From contig CATJIO010000091.1 in assembly GCA_949740725.1 (NCBI GenBank), positions 1-64,000 on the forward strand: a DNA stretch of 64,000 bases, read 5' to 3'. The DNA comes from an uncultured Lachnospiraceae bacterium. Its GTDB lineage: Bacteria; Bacillota; Clostridia; Lachnospirales; Lachnospiraceae. Within the stretch, counting starts at the first letter, position 1, and each line of letters starts with the position of its first letter. Positions 15,302 to 24,146 of this stretch are shown one piece after another. A program made the position numbers and the translations under genes. Under the pieces are notes generated by a model. It searched no databases and was not told the DNA's origin. It was given only the letters and a program-made list of their open reading frames with translations.

Positions 15302-16159
15302 ATGGCAGGCGATTTTATTACAAGAATACGTTCCTCGTATAATCAACTAACGAAAGCAGAGAAAAAAGTGGCGGATTATATTTTAACTAATCCCAAGGAT
15401 GTGCTGTTTATGTCTATTACGGACCTTGCAGAGGCCTGCGAAGTAGGTGATACCAGCGTATTCCGTTTCTGCAAGACCATGGAGCTGAAAGGCTATCAGG
15501 AGTTTAAGATGATGCTTTCCCTGAGCATAAGCGAGGGGAAGGAAGATGTGGACCAGTTTACCGGAAATAATATTTCCCTGGATGACTCCTTTGGCGACCT
15601 GGCAAAAAAGGTTCTGAATACGAATATCAACGCTTTGATGGAGACGTATTCCCTGATTCACGAGGAGGAGGTGAACCGGGCCATTGACATCCTCCATAAT
15701 GCTAAACGCATTCTGTTTTTCGGCGCTGGGGCCAGCATGCTTACCGCCATGAAGGCGATGAATAAGTTTCTACGGATCGAAGAGAAGGTATTTGGGGTTC
15801 AGGATTCCCACATGCAGGCGATGGCGGCGGCCACCATGTCGAAGGAGGACGTGGCGGTAGTGTTTTCCTATTCTGGAGCCACAAAGGACACCATCCATGT
15901 CGCGGAGATTGCGAAGAATGCGGGGGCGCAGATTATCTGTATCACACGATTTGTAAAATCTCCGCTGAGCGCATATGCAGATATTACCCTTCTGTCTGGA
16001 GCCAATGAAGGGCCTCTTCAGGGAGGATCCACATCCGCGGAGATCAGCCAGCTGTTTTTGGTGGATCTTTTGTATATGGAGTATTACCGGAGATATTTCG
16101 AACGATGCAGTGCAAACAATGAGAAAACCAGCGCATCGGTTACGGAAAAGTTGTGCTGA
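15302..16159 (+). CDS. RpiR-family transcriptional regulator (HTH plus SIS domain)
   Basis: A 285-residue regulator. The N-terminal HTH_6 domain (about 1-77) includes SYNQLTKAEKKVADYIL and VGDTSVFRFCKTMELKGYQEFK. The SIS sugar-phosphate-binding domain (about 110-250) includes RILFFGAGAS, SHMQAMAAATMSKEDVAVVFSYSG and the segment INCOMPLETE-free GGSTSAEISQLFLVDLLY near its end. It lies 90 nt after nanK in the same direction, so it probably controls sialic acid genes in response to an amino-sugar phosphate, as RpiR-type NanR proteins do. AGGAGGA lies before the ATG. No terminator is evident downstream. Confidence 0.85.
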   Translation: MAGDFITRIRSSYNQLTKAEKKVADYILTNPKDVLFMSITDLAEACEVGDTSVFRFCKTMELKGYQEFKMMLSLSISEGKEDVDQFTGNNISLDDSFGDLAKKVLNTNINALMETYSLIHEEEVNRAIDILHNAKRILFFGAGASMLTAMKAMNKFLRIEEKVFGVQDSHMQAMAAATMSKEDVAVVFSYSGATKDTIHVAEIAKNAGAQIICITRFVKSPLSAYADITLLSGANEGPLQGGSTSAEISQLFLVDLLYMEYYRRYFERCSANNEKTSASVTEKLC

Positions 16160-16246
16160 CTAGGGGCGTGAACGATGAGGGCGTCACAGGCTAAGCGGTA
16201 TTAAGATTCCGGGGAAAACTTGCTCTTGCTGGAAATGAAACGGAGC

Positions 16247-16305
16247 GACGCCTTGAACCTGCCTGTTACGGGCGCTGCTTCCTGTGGATTTGCGCCTGCG
16301 CTTTA
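16247..16305 (+). repeat. Dispersed intergenic repeat, copy B
   Basis: It aligns without gaps to 66-124. A matching distal block is at about 16385-16418. The intergenic region 16160-16426 contains no other recognisable feature and no convincing terminator for the upstream operon. Confidence 0.6.
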
Positions 16306-16426
16306 TGTTCGCCTTTTCGATGGGTTGCAGCATCTTTGATCTGCGAATCCTAAATCAAAAGCATAAAACTTGGCCTGTGACACATTAGGCTTTCACAAGG
16401 AATGAAAGACTCAATGAAGTAACACT

Positions 16427-17071
16427 TTACACCAGAAGGGTCGGAACCAGACTAGCCAGGGCATCTGCCAGCTGCCGATGGCCTTCGGCGGTGAGGTGCA
16501 TATAATCTACATGGTTATTTTCTATAACCACCTGATTCGCGTCGAAATAATGGCAGCCCATCAACTGCGCGATCTTTTGGTACTCGGCGGCCAGGCCCTG
16601 GGATTTTTCTGCACAGCCCCGGCCCATGGTAGCTCCTACCTCAGTCTGTTCATATTCTTTGTCAATATTTTTCGGGGTGACGATGAGGATATTGGGCTTT
16701 TGCCCCCGCCAGCAATCGGTGGTGGAGATGGCCTTGGCGACCAGGCGCTTCAGTCCTAAGGCGATGCAGGCGGGGGAGGCTCCGAATCGCTCCTTGGTGT
16801 CATTGGTTCCCAGCATAATGATCAGAAGATCCACTGGTTCATGGCTCATCAGACAGGGATAGATGTAGTCTAGGCCGGAGAGGGACTCGTGAATAGGGTC
16901 AGAAAAGCTGGTGGTTCGCCCGGAGAGGCCTTCCTCCAGTATCAGGTAATCATCGCCTAAAGCTTGATTCAGCAGACAGGTCCAGCGCTCTTCCTCGGAA
17001 AAACGTCCGCCGGTGACTGCATGATAACCATGGGTATTGGAATCTCCAAAGCATACAATATGTTTTTTCAT
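16427..17071 (-). CDS. SGNH/GDSL-family hydrolase (arylesterase or acetylesterase type)
   Basis: A 214-residue single-domain SGNH hydrolase. Block I is CFGDSNTHGY with the nucleophile Ser near residue 10, the block II Gly is in LSGRTTSF, block III is MLGTNDTKERF, and block V is VDYMHLTAEGH with the Asp-x-x-His pair. No signal peptide is present, so it should be cytoplasmic. It sits between nanK/rpiR and the sugar importer, so deacetylation of O-acetylated sialic acid is a reasonable guess, but family members also act on acyl-CoA, aryl esters or xylooligosaccharides. Confidence 0.82.
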   Translation of the reverse strand: MKKHIVCFGDSNTHGYHAVTGGRFSEEERWTCLLNQALGDDYLILEEGLSGRTTSFSDPIHESLSGLDYIYPCLMSHEPVDLLIIMLGTNDTKERFGASPACIALGLKRLVAKAISTTDCWRGQKPNILIVTPKNIDKEYEQTEVGATMGRGCAEKSQGLAAEYQKIAQLMGCHYFDANQVVIENNHVDYMHLTAEGHRQLADALASLVPTLLV

Positions 17072-17223
17072 GTTATGTAACCCTCCACTTTGATATTTGA
17101 GATACTTGATTGCTTGAGACTGATTTCATCATAACATTGTTGTCAGGAGAAATCAATAATAATAAAAAGAATTTTTATATGAGATAGAAAATAAAAATAT
17201 TTTTCTAAAAGGCGGGGAAAGGG

Positions 17224-18057
17224 ATGAACGAAAAAAAAGAAGAGAGAATTTTTATTCGGGTTCCTGGGCAGCAGAAAGGGGAGGCTGTGCTGACTAGGTA
17301 TCTATGGGATGAGAAGGAGGAGAATAGGCGAGAGAAGAAGCCTGCTGTGATTATTTGCCCGGGAGGAGGATATTGGCAGGTAGTAGCCAAGGAAGGGGAG
17401 CCTGTGGCAAGGCAGTTTGAAAAGCTCGGATGCCAGACATTCGTGCTGTCTTATAGTGTATTACCGGACGGATTTCCCACATCTTTATTGGAGTTAGCCA
17501 AGGCGGTGGCCGTTGTGCGGAACCGGGCAAGAGAATGGAATGTGGATCCGGATCGTATTGTAGTTTGTGGTTTCTCGGCGGGGGGACATCTGGCCTGCAG
17601 CTTGGGGGTGTTCTGGAGGCAGGAATTTGTCTGGAAGGCCATAGAGGAGAATGGCGGGGAAGGAATCCGGCCGAATGGAATGATTCTTGGTTATCCGGTG
17701 ATCACTACCGGCCCATATGCCCATAAGAAATTTACCCAGCGCCTTTTTGCGCATAAGGGCGGACCCACAAGGGAGGATCAGGAGTTGGTTTCCCTGGAAA
17801 ACCAGGTGACGAAAGATACGCCGAAGGCCTTCATCTGGCAGACCTGCACCGATGAGGATGTGCCGGTGGAAAACAGCCTTCTTTTGGCTATGGCTATGCG
17901 CAATGCAGGGGTTAATGTAGAGCTTCATATCTTCCCTGACGGCCCTCACGGCTTATCTCTAGCAACTGAGGAAACCTCTGGAGGAGATCTGCAGTTTGAA
18001 AATCCCCACAGCGCTACCTGGCTAGGAGAGGCGGCGCTTTGGCTTAAGAAGCTGTGA
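17224..18057 (+). CDS. Alpha/beta hydrolase, acetyl-esterase (BD-FAE/Aes) type
   Basis: A 277-residue alpha/beta hydrolase. ICPGGGYWQVVAKEGEPVA (about 42-60) holds the HGGG-like oxyanion region. GFSAGGHLA is the nucleophile elbow (Ser near 117). TDEDVPVENSLLLA holds the acid Asp, and FPDGPHGLSLA the catalytic His near 244. There is no signal peptide. This resembles cytoplasmic carbohydrate acetylesterases. It precedes the ABC importer and could remove acetyl groups from imported sugars such as O-acetyl sialic acid (inference). ATG 17224 follows GGCGGGGAAAGGG. Confidence 0.82.
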   Translation: MNEKKEERIFIRVPGQQKGEAVLTRYLWDEKEENRREKKPAVIICPGGGYWQVVAKEGEPVARQFEKLGCQTFVLSYSVLPDGFPTSLLELAKAVAVVRNRAREWNVDPDRIVVCGFSAGGHLACSLGVFWRQEFVWKAIEENGGEGIRPNGMILGYPVITTGPYAHKKFTQRLFAHKGGPTREDQELVSLENQVTKDTPKAFIWQTCTDEDVPVENSLLLAMAMRNAGVNVELHIFPDGPHGLSLATEETSGGDLQFENPHSATWLGEAALWLKKL

Positions 18058-18164
18058 ATCGTTTATGGTATGGGATATAATGCCTAAAAAAATATACTGG
18101 ATGGATAGGAATAGCAAAAAAAACACAAGAGGCAATTAGAAAAAAATTTTTTTTATAAACATTA

Positions 18165-18193
18165 TTGACAAAAATAATTTTTGCAATTATAAT
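18165..18193 (+). promoter_or_regulatory. Consensus promoter for ABC importer operon
   Basis: TTGACA (18165-18170), exactly 17 nt, then TATAAT (18188-18193): a perfect sigma-A promoter with an A/T-rich upstream tract that could act as an UP element. It lies about 80 nt before the binding-protein start. Such a strong promoter suggests that control comes from a repressor or from the downstream hairpin. Confidence 0.88.
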
Positions 18194-18273
18194 AATGGTA
18201 TCAGCAACGGGCGCGGCAGAATTGGACAAGGATCTGAATGCGCCCCTTTATTATTCATAAGGAGGATATGGTA

Positions 18274-20001
18274 ATGAAATTGAAAAAAGTTTTGTCACTG
18301 GGCCTTGCATTGGCGATGACCGTATCATTGGCTGCTTGTGGTTCAGGCAATCCGCCGCCGGCAAACACTGGATCGGCAGCAGGAAGCGAAGCAGCAGGAT
18401 CCGCAGGAGGAGACGCTGCTGGTGAAGTTTCGGGAGAGACGGCCGCGGCAGGAGAGTCCGGCGTCCTCTACAGTAATGGCGGTCCTACTGAATTCTTTGA
18501 AACCCCATGGCTGAATCCGGGAACCTACATGTACAATAAGGCGTTATACGGACATCTGCTGTTTGCAGATGAGAATTTGGCGCCAATAAGCGGAGAGGGC
18601 GATCTGGCTCAGTCTTACGAGATGAGCGAGGATGGAACTACCTTGAGCTTCACACTGCGTGATGGCATTACCTGGCATGACGGGGATCCGATTACGGCAG
18701 AAGAAGTTCAGTGGAACATTGAATATGCCCTGAAAACTACCGTATTAAATTCAGTATTCCGTTCTACTTTTGAGGCGATCGAGGGAGCTGCTTCATATGT
18801 GGATGGCAGTGCAGAGCATATTTCCGGAATCGCAGTAGATGGGAATAACATTACCCTTACTTTTGAGAAGGTTGCTCCTGATGCCCTTCTTACCTTTACC
18901 CAGTTTGCGCTGCTTCCACAAAAGCATTTAAAGGATACAGATCCTATTTCCTTACAGCAAGCGAAATATTTCCAGAGCCCCATTGGCTCCGGCCCCTTTA
19001 TGGTAGGTGAGGTTCAGATGAACAATTACACCATTCTGAAACCGTTTGAAGGATATTATGGGGGGACGCCTACCTTTACTATCCATCTGAATCCCAGCGC
19101 TGGTGACAGTGACGCGAACTTTGTGACCAATGCCAAGGCAGGTAAGCTGGATTACGCCTATACCAAGAATATCGCTGATGTTAAGGCGCTGGAAGGAACG
19201 CCAGGTTTGACCATTGACACGGTAAATGTCCGTTACACCCGTCTTTTGTACTTAAATAAGTTTAACAAGCAGGACGGATCAGCTGCTCCTTTAGCGGATC
19301 CCAAGGTGCGCCAGGCTATCGCTTACGCTCTGGATATGCAGTCTATTTTGGATGGTATCTTTGAGGGCGCGGCCCTTCCGGCTAACAGCTTGACTCCCGA
19401 CGGCGCAGACAAGATAGACGGATTAAATAATTATGATTATGACCCAGAGAAAGCAAGGGCCCTCTTAGCTGAGGCCAACTGGGATCCCAACACGGAGCTG
19501 GATGTGGTTTACTACTACACTGACCAGATGACTCAGGACTTGATGGCAATTATTCAGCAGTACCTGTCCGAGGTAGGCATTAAGATGAATGCCCGCTTGG
19601 TGGAAGGCGATCTGGCTACCATTCTCTGGAAAGCGCCGGAGGATCCGGTAAATGGTCCCAGCGCGGTAGACTGGGATATGTGCTACGCTGCAAATGCCGC
19701 CCTTTCTTTACATGAGTATTACGACCGCTACGCAACCGGCTATTCCATTAACTCTCATACGCCAAGCGATCCGAAACTGGATGAGCTGATTGCTGCAACC
19801 AACGCATCAGTGGATGCGGAGGTTCAGAAAAAGGCATTCTTTGAGCTTCAGAAATACGAGAACGAGACATTATTTGAGCTTCCGCTGTATTATCAGCCGA
19901 TCTTCCTGCTTCACAGCGATAAGATCGAGTCTGGCATGGACAAAATCGGAAATCCGCAGTTTAACTACAACTGGAATATCCAGAACTGGAAGATTAAATA
20001 A
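18274..20001 (+). CDS. ABC importer substrate-binding lipoprotein, peptide/nickel/Sat-type (SBP family 5)
   Basis: A 575-residue extracytoplasmic binding protein. The signal peptide MKLKKVLSLGLALAMTVS ends in a lipobox LAAC (Cys21). A Gly/Ala/Glu-rich linker follows (about 22-65), then an SBP_bac_5 domain with LRDGITWHDGDPITAEEVQW and PKVRQAIAYALDMQSIL. ATG 18274 is preferred because GGAGG sits 8 nt upstream and the signal peptide begins there. Family members bind oligopeptides, but the Haemophilus ducreyi SatABCD sialic acid importer is of the same class. With nanE, nanK and nanA around it, sialic acid or a derivative is the likely ligand. Confidence 0.88.
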   Translation: MKLKKVLSLGLALAMTVSLAACGSGNPPPANTGSAAGSEAAGSAGGDAAGEVSGETAAAGESGVLYSNGGPTEFFETPWLNPGTYMYNKALYGHLLFADENLAPISGEGDLAQSYEMSEDGTTLSFTLRDGITWHDGDPITAEEVQWNIEYALKTTVLNSVFRSTFEAIEGAASYVDGSAEHISGIAVDGNNITLTFEKVAPDALLTFTQFALLPQKHLKDTDPISLQQAKYFQSPIGSGPFMVGEVQMNNYTILKPFEGYYGGTPTFTIHLNPSAGDSDANFVTNAKAGKLDYAYTKNIADVKALEGTPGLTIDTVNVRYTRLLYLNKFNKQDGSAAPLADPKVRQAIAYALDMQSILDGIFEGAALPANSLTPDGADKIDGLNNYDYDPEKARALLAEANWDPNTELDVVYYYTDQMTQDLMAIIQQYLSEVGIKMNARLVEGDLATILWKAPEDPVNGPSAVDWDMCYAANAALSLHEYYDRYATGYSINSHTPSDPKLDELIAATNASVDAEVQKKAFFELQKYENETLFELPLYYQPIFLLHSDKIESGMDKIGNPQFNYNWNIQNWKIK

Positions 20002-20096
20002 CAAGCAGGTTACATGCAGACAGCTTTTCTGGACACAGATGGACGGATAGGATTGGGGGAAGTCTGGCCTGGAAAAGAATAAGGCGATAATCAGGA

Positions 20097-20164
20097 GGCG
20101 CCGCAAAACTCAATGAGCAAAAGCAGGACATTGATTGCTGAAGAGGAGTTTTGCGGCGTCTTTT
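20097..20164 (+). promoter_or_regulatory. Intercistronic stem-loop between binding protein and permease genes
   Basis: GGCGCCGCAAAACTC (20097-20111) pairs with GAGTTTTGCGGCGTC (20146-20160) with one mismatch or wobble, followed by TTTT. The loop holds a smaller hairpin, TCAATG with CATTGA. It probably acts as a leaky terminator or RNA stabiliser that keeps the binding protein more abundant than the permeases. Confidence 0.75.
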
Positions 20165-20185
20165 GGGTTTTTAAGGGGTGAAAAG

Positions 20186-21148
20186 ATGGCAAAATATACA
20201 GTAAAAAAAATATTGGGCATAATTCCTATGCTTTTGATCATCACATTTATTATTTACTGGCTTCTGGATTTGACTCCAGGTGATCCTATCTCTTATCTGA
20301 TGGATCCGGAGGCCCTGGCCAGATTGAGTGAAAGCCAGGTGGCGGCCCTTCGGGCGCAGTACGGCCTGGACGATCCATTCTTTATCCGGTATTTTAAATG
20401 GCTGGGAAGGCTCCTCCAAGGCGACTTTGGATTCAGCTCAGCTAGCGGCGTGCCGGTAATCCAGATTATGGCGGAGCGCCTTCCGGCAACTTTAGAGCTG
20501 GCAGTTGCGGCTCTGTGCATCTCTACCATATTGGGAAGCGTCCTGGGCGTTCTGGGTGCAATTAATAAAGGAAGTATTGGCGACAACGTGCTCACGGTGG
20601 CAGGGATGATCGGCGTTTCTATCCCTCAGTTTTTCTTTGGCGTCTGCGCTATCCTGATTTTTGCCCTTCATCTGGAATGGCTTCCGGTAGGCGGACGGAC
20701 CGACCCGGAGGTGGTAAACTTTGTGGGGCGGATTAAATACATGATCATGCCAGCTTTGGTGCTGGGGATCTCGATGACTGCCGGCGTGATGCGTTACGCC
20801 AGAAGCAGTATGCTGGATACCATGAATAAGGACTACATAAAGACAGCCAGAAGCAAAGGGCTTCCAGAGTGGCGGGTGAATCTGGTTCACGGCTTTCGGG
20901 TATCGCTGACACCGGTTATTGTTCTGGTAGGTTTTCGCCTTCCCACACTGATCGCGGGCTCTGTGGTAATCGAGACTGTCTTCCAGTGGCCGGGAATCGG
21001 CAGCGCATTTAACTCGGCGGTTCGATCACAAAACTATAACCTGGTAATGATGCTGGCTCTGCTGTTTGTATTTATGACGCTGTTTGCCAGTACTCTGGTG
21101 GATATTCTCACGGCAGCTCTTGACCCACGGGTTAAGCTGAACGGTTAA
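20186..21148 (+). CDS. ABC importer permease, DppB type
   Basis: A 320-residue inner-membrane permease of the binding-protein-dependent peptide class. The N-terminal segment (IPMLLIITFIIYWLLDLTPG) is followed by the DppB signature QYGLDDPFFIRYFKWL and six predicted helices. The EAA loop TARSKGLPEWRVNLVHGFR contacts the ATPase. ATG 20186 follows AAGGGGTG; the frame stays open to 20135 but without a better site. It pairs with the next gene. Confidence 0.9.
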   Translation: MAKYTVKKILGIIPMLLIITFIIYWLLDLTPGDPISYLMDPEALARLSESQVAALRAQYGLDDPFFIRYFKWLGRLLQGDFGFSSASGVPVIQIMAERLPATLELAVAALCISTILGSVLGVLGAINKGSIGDNVLTVAGMIGVSIPQFFFGVCAILIFALHLEWLPVGGRTDPEVVNFVGRIKYMIMPALVLGISMTAGVMRYARSSMLDTMNKDYIKTARSKGLPEWRVNLVHGFRVSLTPVIVLVGFRLPTLIAGSVVIETVFQWPGIGSAFNSAVRSQNYNLVMMLALLFVFMTLFASTLVDILTAALDPRVKLNG

Positions 21149-21162
21149 AGGAGGGAAGGAAG

Positions 21163-22092
21163 ATGAGTGCAAGTTCAAAAAATGCCAGACTGAACCGGAA
21201 GTTTGACCAGATTCGCCGGATGGAGGAATCCGGAGAGCTGCAGAAGAAAAAGTCCGGAAACCGTGCGCTTCGTAAGCTGTTAAATAACCGCTTGGCCATT
21301 ATCGGTGGAGTGATCTTCCTCCTGATTCTTTTAGCCTGTATCGCGGCGCCACTGTTAACTTCCTATTCCCCCAAAGCGGTGGATATGAAGTCAATTCTAA
21401 AGGCCCCCTCCTCCGCCCATCTGTTTGGAACAGATAAGATTGGAAGAGATGTATTCGCCAGAGTTTTATACGGCGGGAGAATGTCCATTGCCATTGGCTT
21501 TGGCAGCGCCTTAGGCTGTGCCGCTATCGGTGTACTATTAGGATGCTACAGCGCATATCGGGGCGGATGGTTTGACAGCCTGATGGTGCGTATCTCTGAA
21601 GTGTTTATGTCCATCCCTCAGCTGATTCTGGTGATGATGCTGGTGGCAATTTTGGGACAAAGTGCAAAAAATATCGTAATTATTTTCGTTATCTGCGGAT
21701 GGGGCTCTTGCTTCCGTATGGCCCGCTCCCAGGTACTTTCCATCCGGGAGGAGGAGTATGTACAGTCATTAAAGGTGTTTGGATTAAATCCCTTTGTGAT
21801 TTGCTACAAGCATATCCTTCCGAATGCATTAAGCCCGATTATTGTAAATGTTACCTTAAGTACGGCAATGTTTATCCTGGAAGAGGCGGCGTTAAGTTTC
21901 CTTGGCCTTGGGGTTCCCATGGAAATCCCTACCTGGGGCAATATCTTAAATGCGGCGCAAGATATGTACACACTTCAGAATAACTGGTGGATGTGGCTTC
22001 CTACTGGTATCGTGGTTTCCTTGTTTGTTATGAGTATAAACTTTATGGGCGATGGAATCCGGGATACCACAGACCCCACACAGCAGGGTTAG
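21163..22092 (+). CDS. ABC importer permease, DppC type
   Basis: A 309-residue permease. A cytoplasmic N-terminal stretch of about 45 residues precedes the first helix. The DppC signature HLFGTDKIGRDVFARVLYG and the EAA loop (SLKVFGLNPFVICYKHILPN) are present, with SFLGLGVPMEIPTWG in the last third, as in Dpp/Opp permeases. It starts 14 nt after the DppB-type gene with AGGAGGGAAGG. Confidence 0.9.
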   Translation: MSASSKNARLNRKFDQIRRMEESGELQKKKSGNRALRKLLNNRLAIIGGVIFLLILLACIAAPLLTSYSPKAVDMKSILKAPSSAHLFGTDKIGRDVFARVLYGGRMSIAIGFGSALGCAAIGVLLGCYSAYRGGWFDSLMVRISEVFMSIPQLILVMMLVAILGQSAKNIVIIFVICGWGSCFRMARSQVLSIREEEYVQSLKVFGLNPFVICYKHILPNALSPIIVNVTLSTAMFILEEAALSFLGLGVPMEIPTWGNILNAAQDMYTLQNNWWMWLPTGIVVSLFVMSINFMGDGIRDTTDPTQQG

Positions 22093-22102
22093 GAGGGCAA
22101 AG

Positions 22103-23122
22103 ATGAGCGATAATGTAGTAATTTCCGTAAAGAATTTGAAAACATACTTTTACACGAATGAGCGGTGCAACCGGGCCATTAACGGTGTATCCATGGATAT
22201 TAAGAGCGGTCAAACCCTGTGTATTGTAGGGGAATCCGGCTGTGGGAAAAGTGTAACCGCCACTTCTATTATGCAGCTTCTGCCTAAGTTGTCCCGAATT
22301 GAAGAGGGAGAGATCATCTACCACAGTGGCGACGAGCGGGGAGACATTAAAATCCATGAGCTTGAGCGAAGTAGCAAAGAGATGCGGGCCTTGCGGGGGA
22401 AAGATATCGCCATGATATTCCAGGATCCCATGACTGCGTTGAACCCAGTATATACCATCGGTTGGCAAATCAGCGAGATGATCCGCTCTCATGATAAGAG
22501 CGTGACCAAGCAGGAGGCCAGGGAGCGGGCGTTACAGCTTCTAACGGATATGGGCATTCCCAATCCACAGAAGCGTATTGATCAGTATCCCCATGAGTTT
22601 TCTGGCGGTATGCGCCAAAGGGCCATGATCGCCATGGCCATGAGCTGCAATCCCAAGGTGTTAATTGCAGATGAGCCTACCACAGCGCTGGACGTGACTA
22701 TCCAGGCTCAGATCTTCGAGCTGATGGATCATTTAAAGAAAAATTACAATACAGCAATCATGATGATTACCCATGATATGGGCGTGGTTTGTGAGCTGGC
22801 GGATAACGTGGCAGTAATGTATATGGGCAATATTATCGAGAGCGGTACAGCGGAAGAGGTGCTGGATCATCCCACCCACCCATATACCAAAGCACTGCTT
22901 AAGTCCATCCCTATCCTGGGCAAGGGTGCTGACCAGGATATTAATCCCATTAAAGGCTCCACCCCAGATCCCTATAACCGTCCGTCAGGATGCCAGTTTG
23001 AGCCCCGGTGTGATTATGCATGTGAGGCCTGCAGGAAAGGGATGCCAGAGGAGACCGTGCTGGGAGGAACCCATATGGTGCGCTGCGCCAGATATCAGGA
23101 GGTGATGAAGGATGGCAAATAA
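22103..23122 (+). CDS. ABC importer ATPase, DppD type
   Basis: A 339-residue ATP-binding subunit. Walker A is GESGCGKS, the Q-loop lies in [12 protein letters not shown], the signature is FSGGMRQR, and Walker B is [12 protein letters not shown]. The C-terminal oligopeptide/dipeptide domain ([15 protein letters not shown]) has cysteines in [14 protein letters not shown], possibly a 4Fe-4S site as seen in some DppD proteins. ATG 22103 follows AGGAGGG. It overlaps the next ATPase gene by 11 nt. Confidence 0.92.
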   Translation: MSDNVVISVKNLKTYFYTNERCNRAINGVSMDIKSGQTLCIVGESGCGKSVTATSIMQLLPKLSRIEEGEIIYHSGDERGDIKIHELERSSKEMRALRGKDIAMIFQDPMTALNPVYTIGWQISEMIRSHDKSVTKQEARERALQLLTDMGIPNPQKRIDQYPHEFSGGMRQRAMIAMAMSCNPKVLIADEPTTALDVTIQAQIFELMDHLKKNYNTAIMMITHDMGVVCELADNVAVMYMGNIIESGTAEEVLDHPTHPYTKALLKSIPILGKGADQDINPIKGSTPDPYNRPSGCQFEPRCDYACEACRKGMPEETVLGGTHMVRCARYQEVMKDGK

Positions 23123-24146
23123 GGAGAGAGAAGCATTATTAACCATAAAAGGGCTGAAAACCTATTTCCCGGTGAAGAGCGGATTTCTGGGTAAGACAAA
23201 GAGCTACGTCCAGGCGGTAAATGACATCAACCTGACCATCTATAAAGGAGAAACCTTAGGCCTTGTGGGGGAATCCGGCTGCGGGAAAACAACTCTTGGG
23301 AAAACCATCCTTCAGCTGTATAAGCCTACAGAAGGAGAAATGGTTTATTCCTTTGCGGACGGTCCGAAGAACTTGGAAAAGCTGGATAATAAAGAAATGG
23401 ATGAAGCCAGGAAGAAGATACAGATTGTATTTCAGGATCCTCAGTCCTCATTAAATCCTTCCTTCACCATCTACCAGTCGCTCTCCGACCCCCTGAAGAA
23501 ATTTGGGGTGAAGACGAAGGAGGAGCGGAGAAAGATTATCGGCGACCTTCTGGAGGCGGTAAATATGCGGCGGGAGTATATGGATCGCTATCCCCATGAG
23601 TTTTCTGGCGGACAGCGCCAGAGAATCGGCATCGCCAGGGCTCTTTGTATTAATCCGGAGCTGGTGATCTGTGATGAGGCAGTCAGCGCGCTGGATGTGT
23701 CCATCCAGGCTCAGGTGCTGAATCTGCTTAAGAAGCTGAAGGAAGAACGGAATTTAACGTATATTTTTATCACTCACGATTTAAGTGTGGTAGAGTACAT
23801 CAGCGACAGGATTGCCGTAATGTATCTGGGACGGATTGTGGAGCTGGCTGACGCGGATGAGCTGTATCACCATACGGTTCACCCCTATACCCAGGCGCTT
23901 CTGTCTGCGATCCCGGTGGCTGATATCCACCACAAAAAGAACCGGATTCTTCTGGAGGGGGACGTTCCGTCTCCAATGAATCCGCCCAGCGGCTGCCATT
24001 TCCACGGACGTTGCAAGCAGTGTCAAGAGATCTGCAAAAAGGAAAAGCCAGAATTAAAGAAGTATGAGCTCAATGGACGGGAGCACTACGTCGCCTGCCA
24101 TTTTGCAGAGGAAAATATCCAGAGGGTATGTGAAAAGAATGGATAA
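23112..24146 (+). CDS. ABC importer ATPase, DppF type
   Basis: A 344-residue second ATPase. Walker A is GESGCGKTTLGK, the Q-loop lies in IVFQDPQSSLNP, the signature is FSGGQRQRIGIA, and Walker B is VICDEAVSALD. The C-terminal oligopeptide domain has HTVHPYTQALLSAIP and a Cys-containing CHFHGRCKQCQEIC. The 11-nt overlap with the DppD-type gene and the 8-nt overlap with the flavoprotein gene point to one translationally coupled operon. Confidence 0.92.
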   Translation: MANKEREALLTIKGLKTYFPVKSGFLGKTKSYVQAVNDINLTIYKGETLGLVGESGCGKTTLGKTILQLYKPTEGEMVYSFADGPKNLEKLDNKEMDEARKKIQIVFQDPQSSLNPSFTIYQSLSDPLKKFGVKTKEERRKIIGDLLEAVNMRREYMDRYPHEFSGGQRQRIGIARALCINPELVICDEAVSALDVSIQAQVLNLLKKLKEERNLTYIFITHDLSVVEYISDRIAVMYLGRIVELADADELYHHTVHPYTQALLSAIPVADIHHKKNRILLEGDVPSPMNPPSGCHFHGRCKQCQEICKKEKPELKKYELNGREHYVACHFAEENIQRVCEKNG

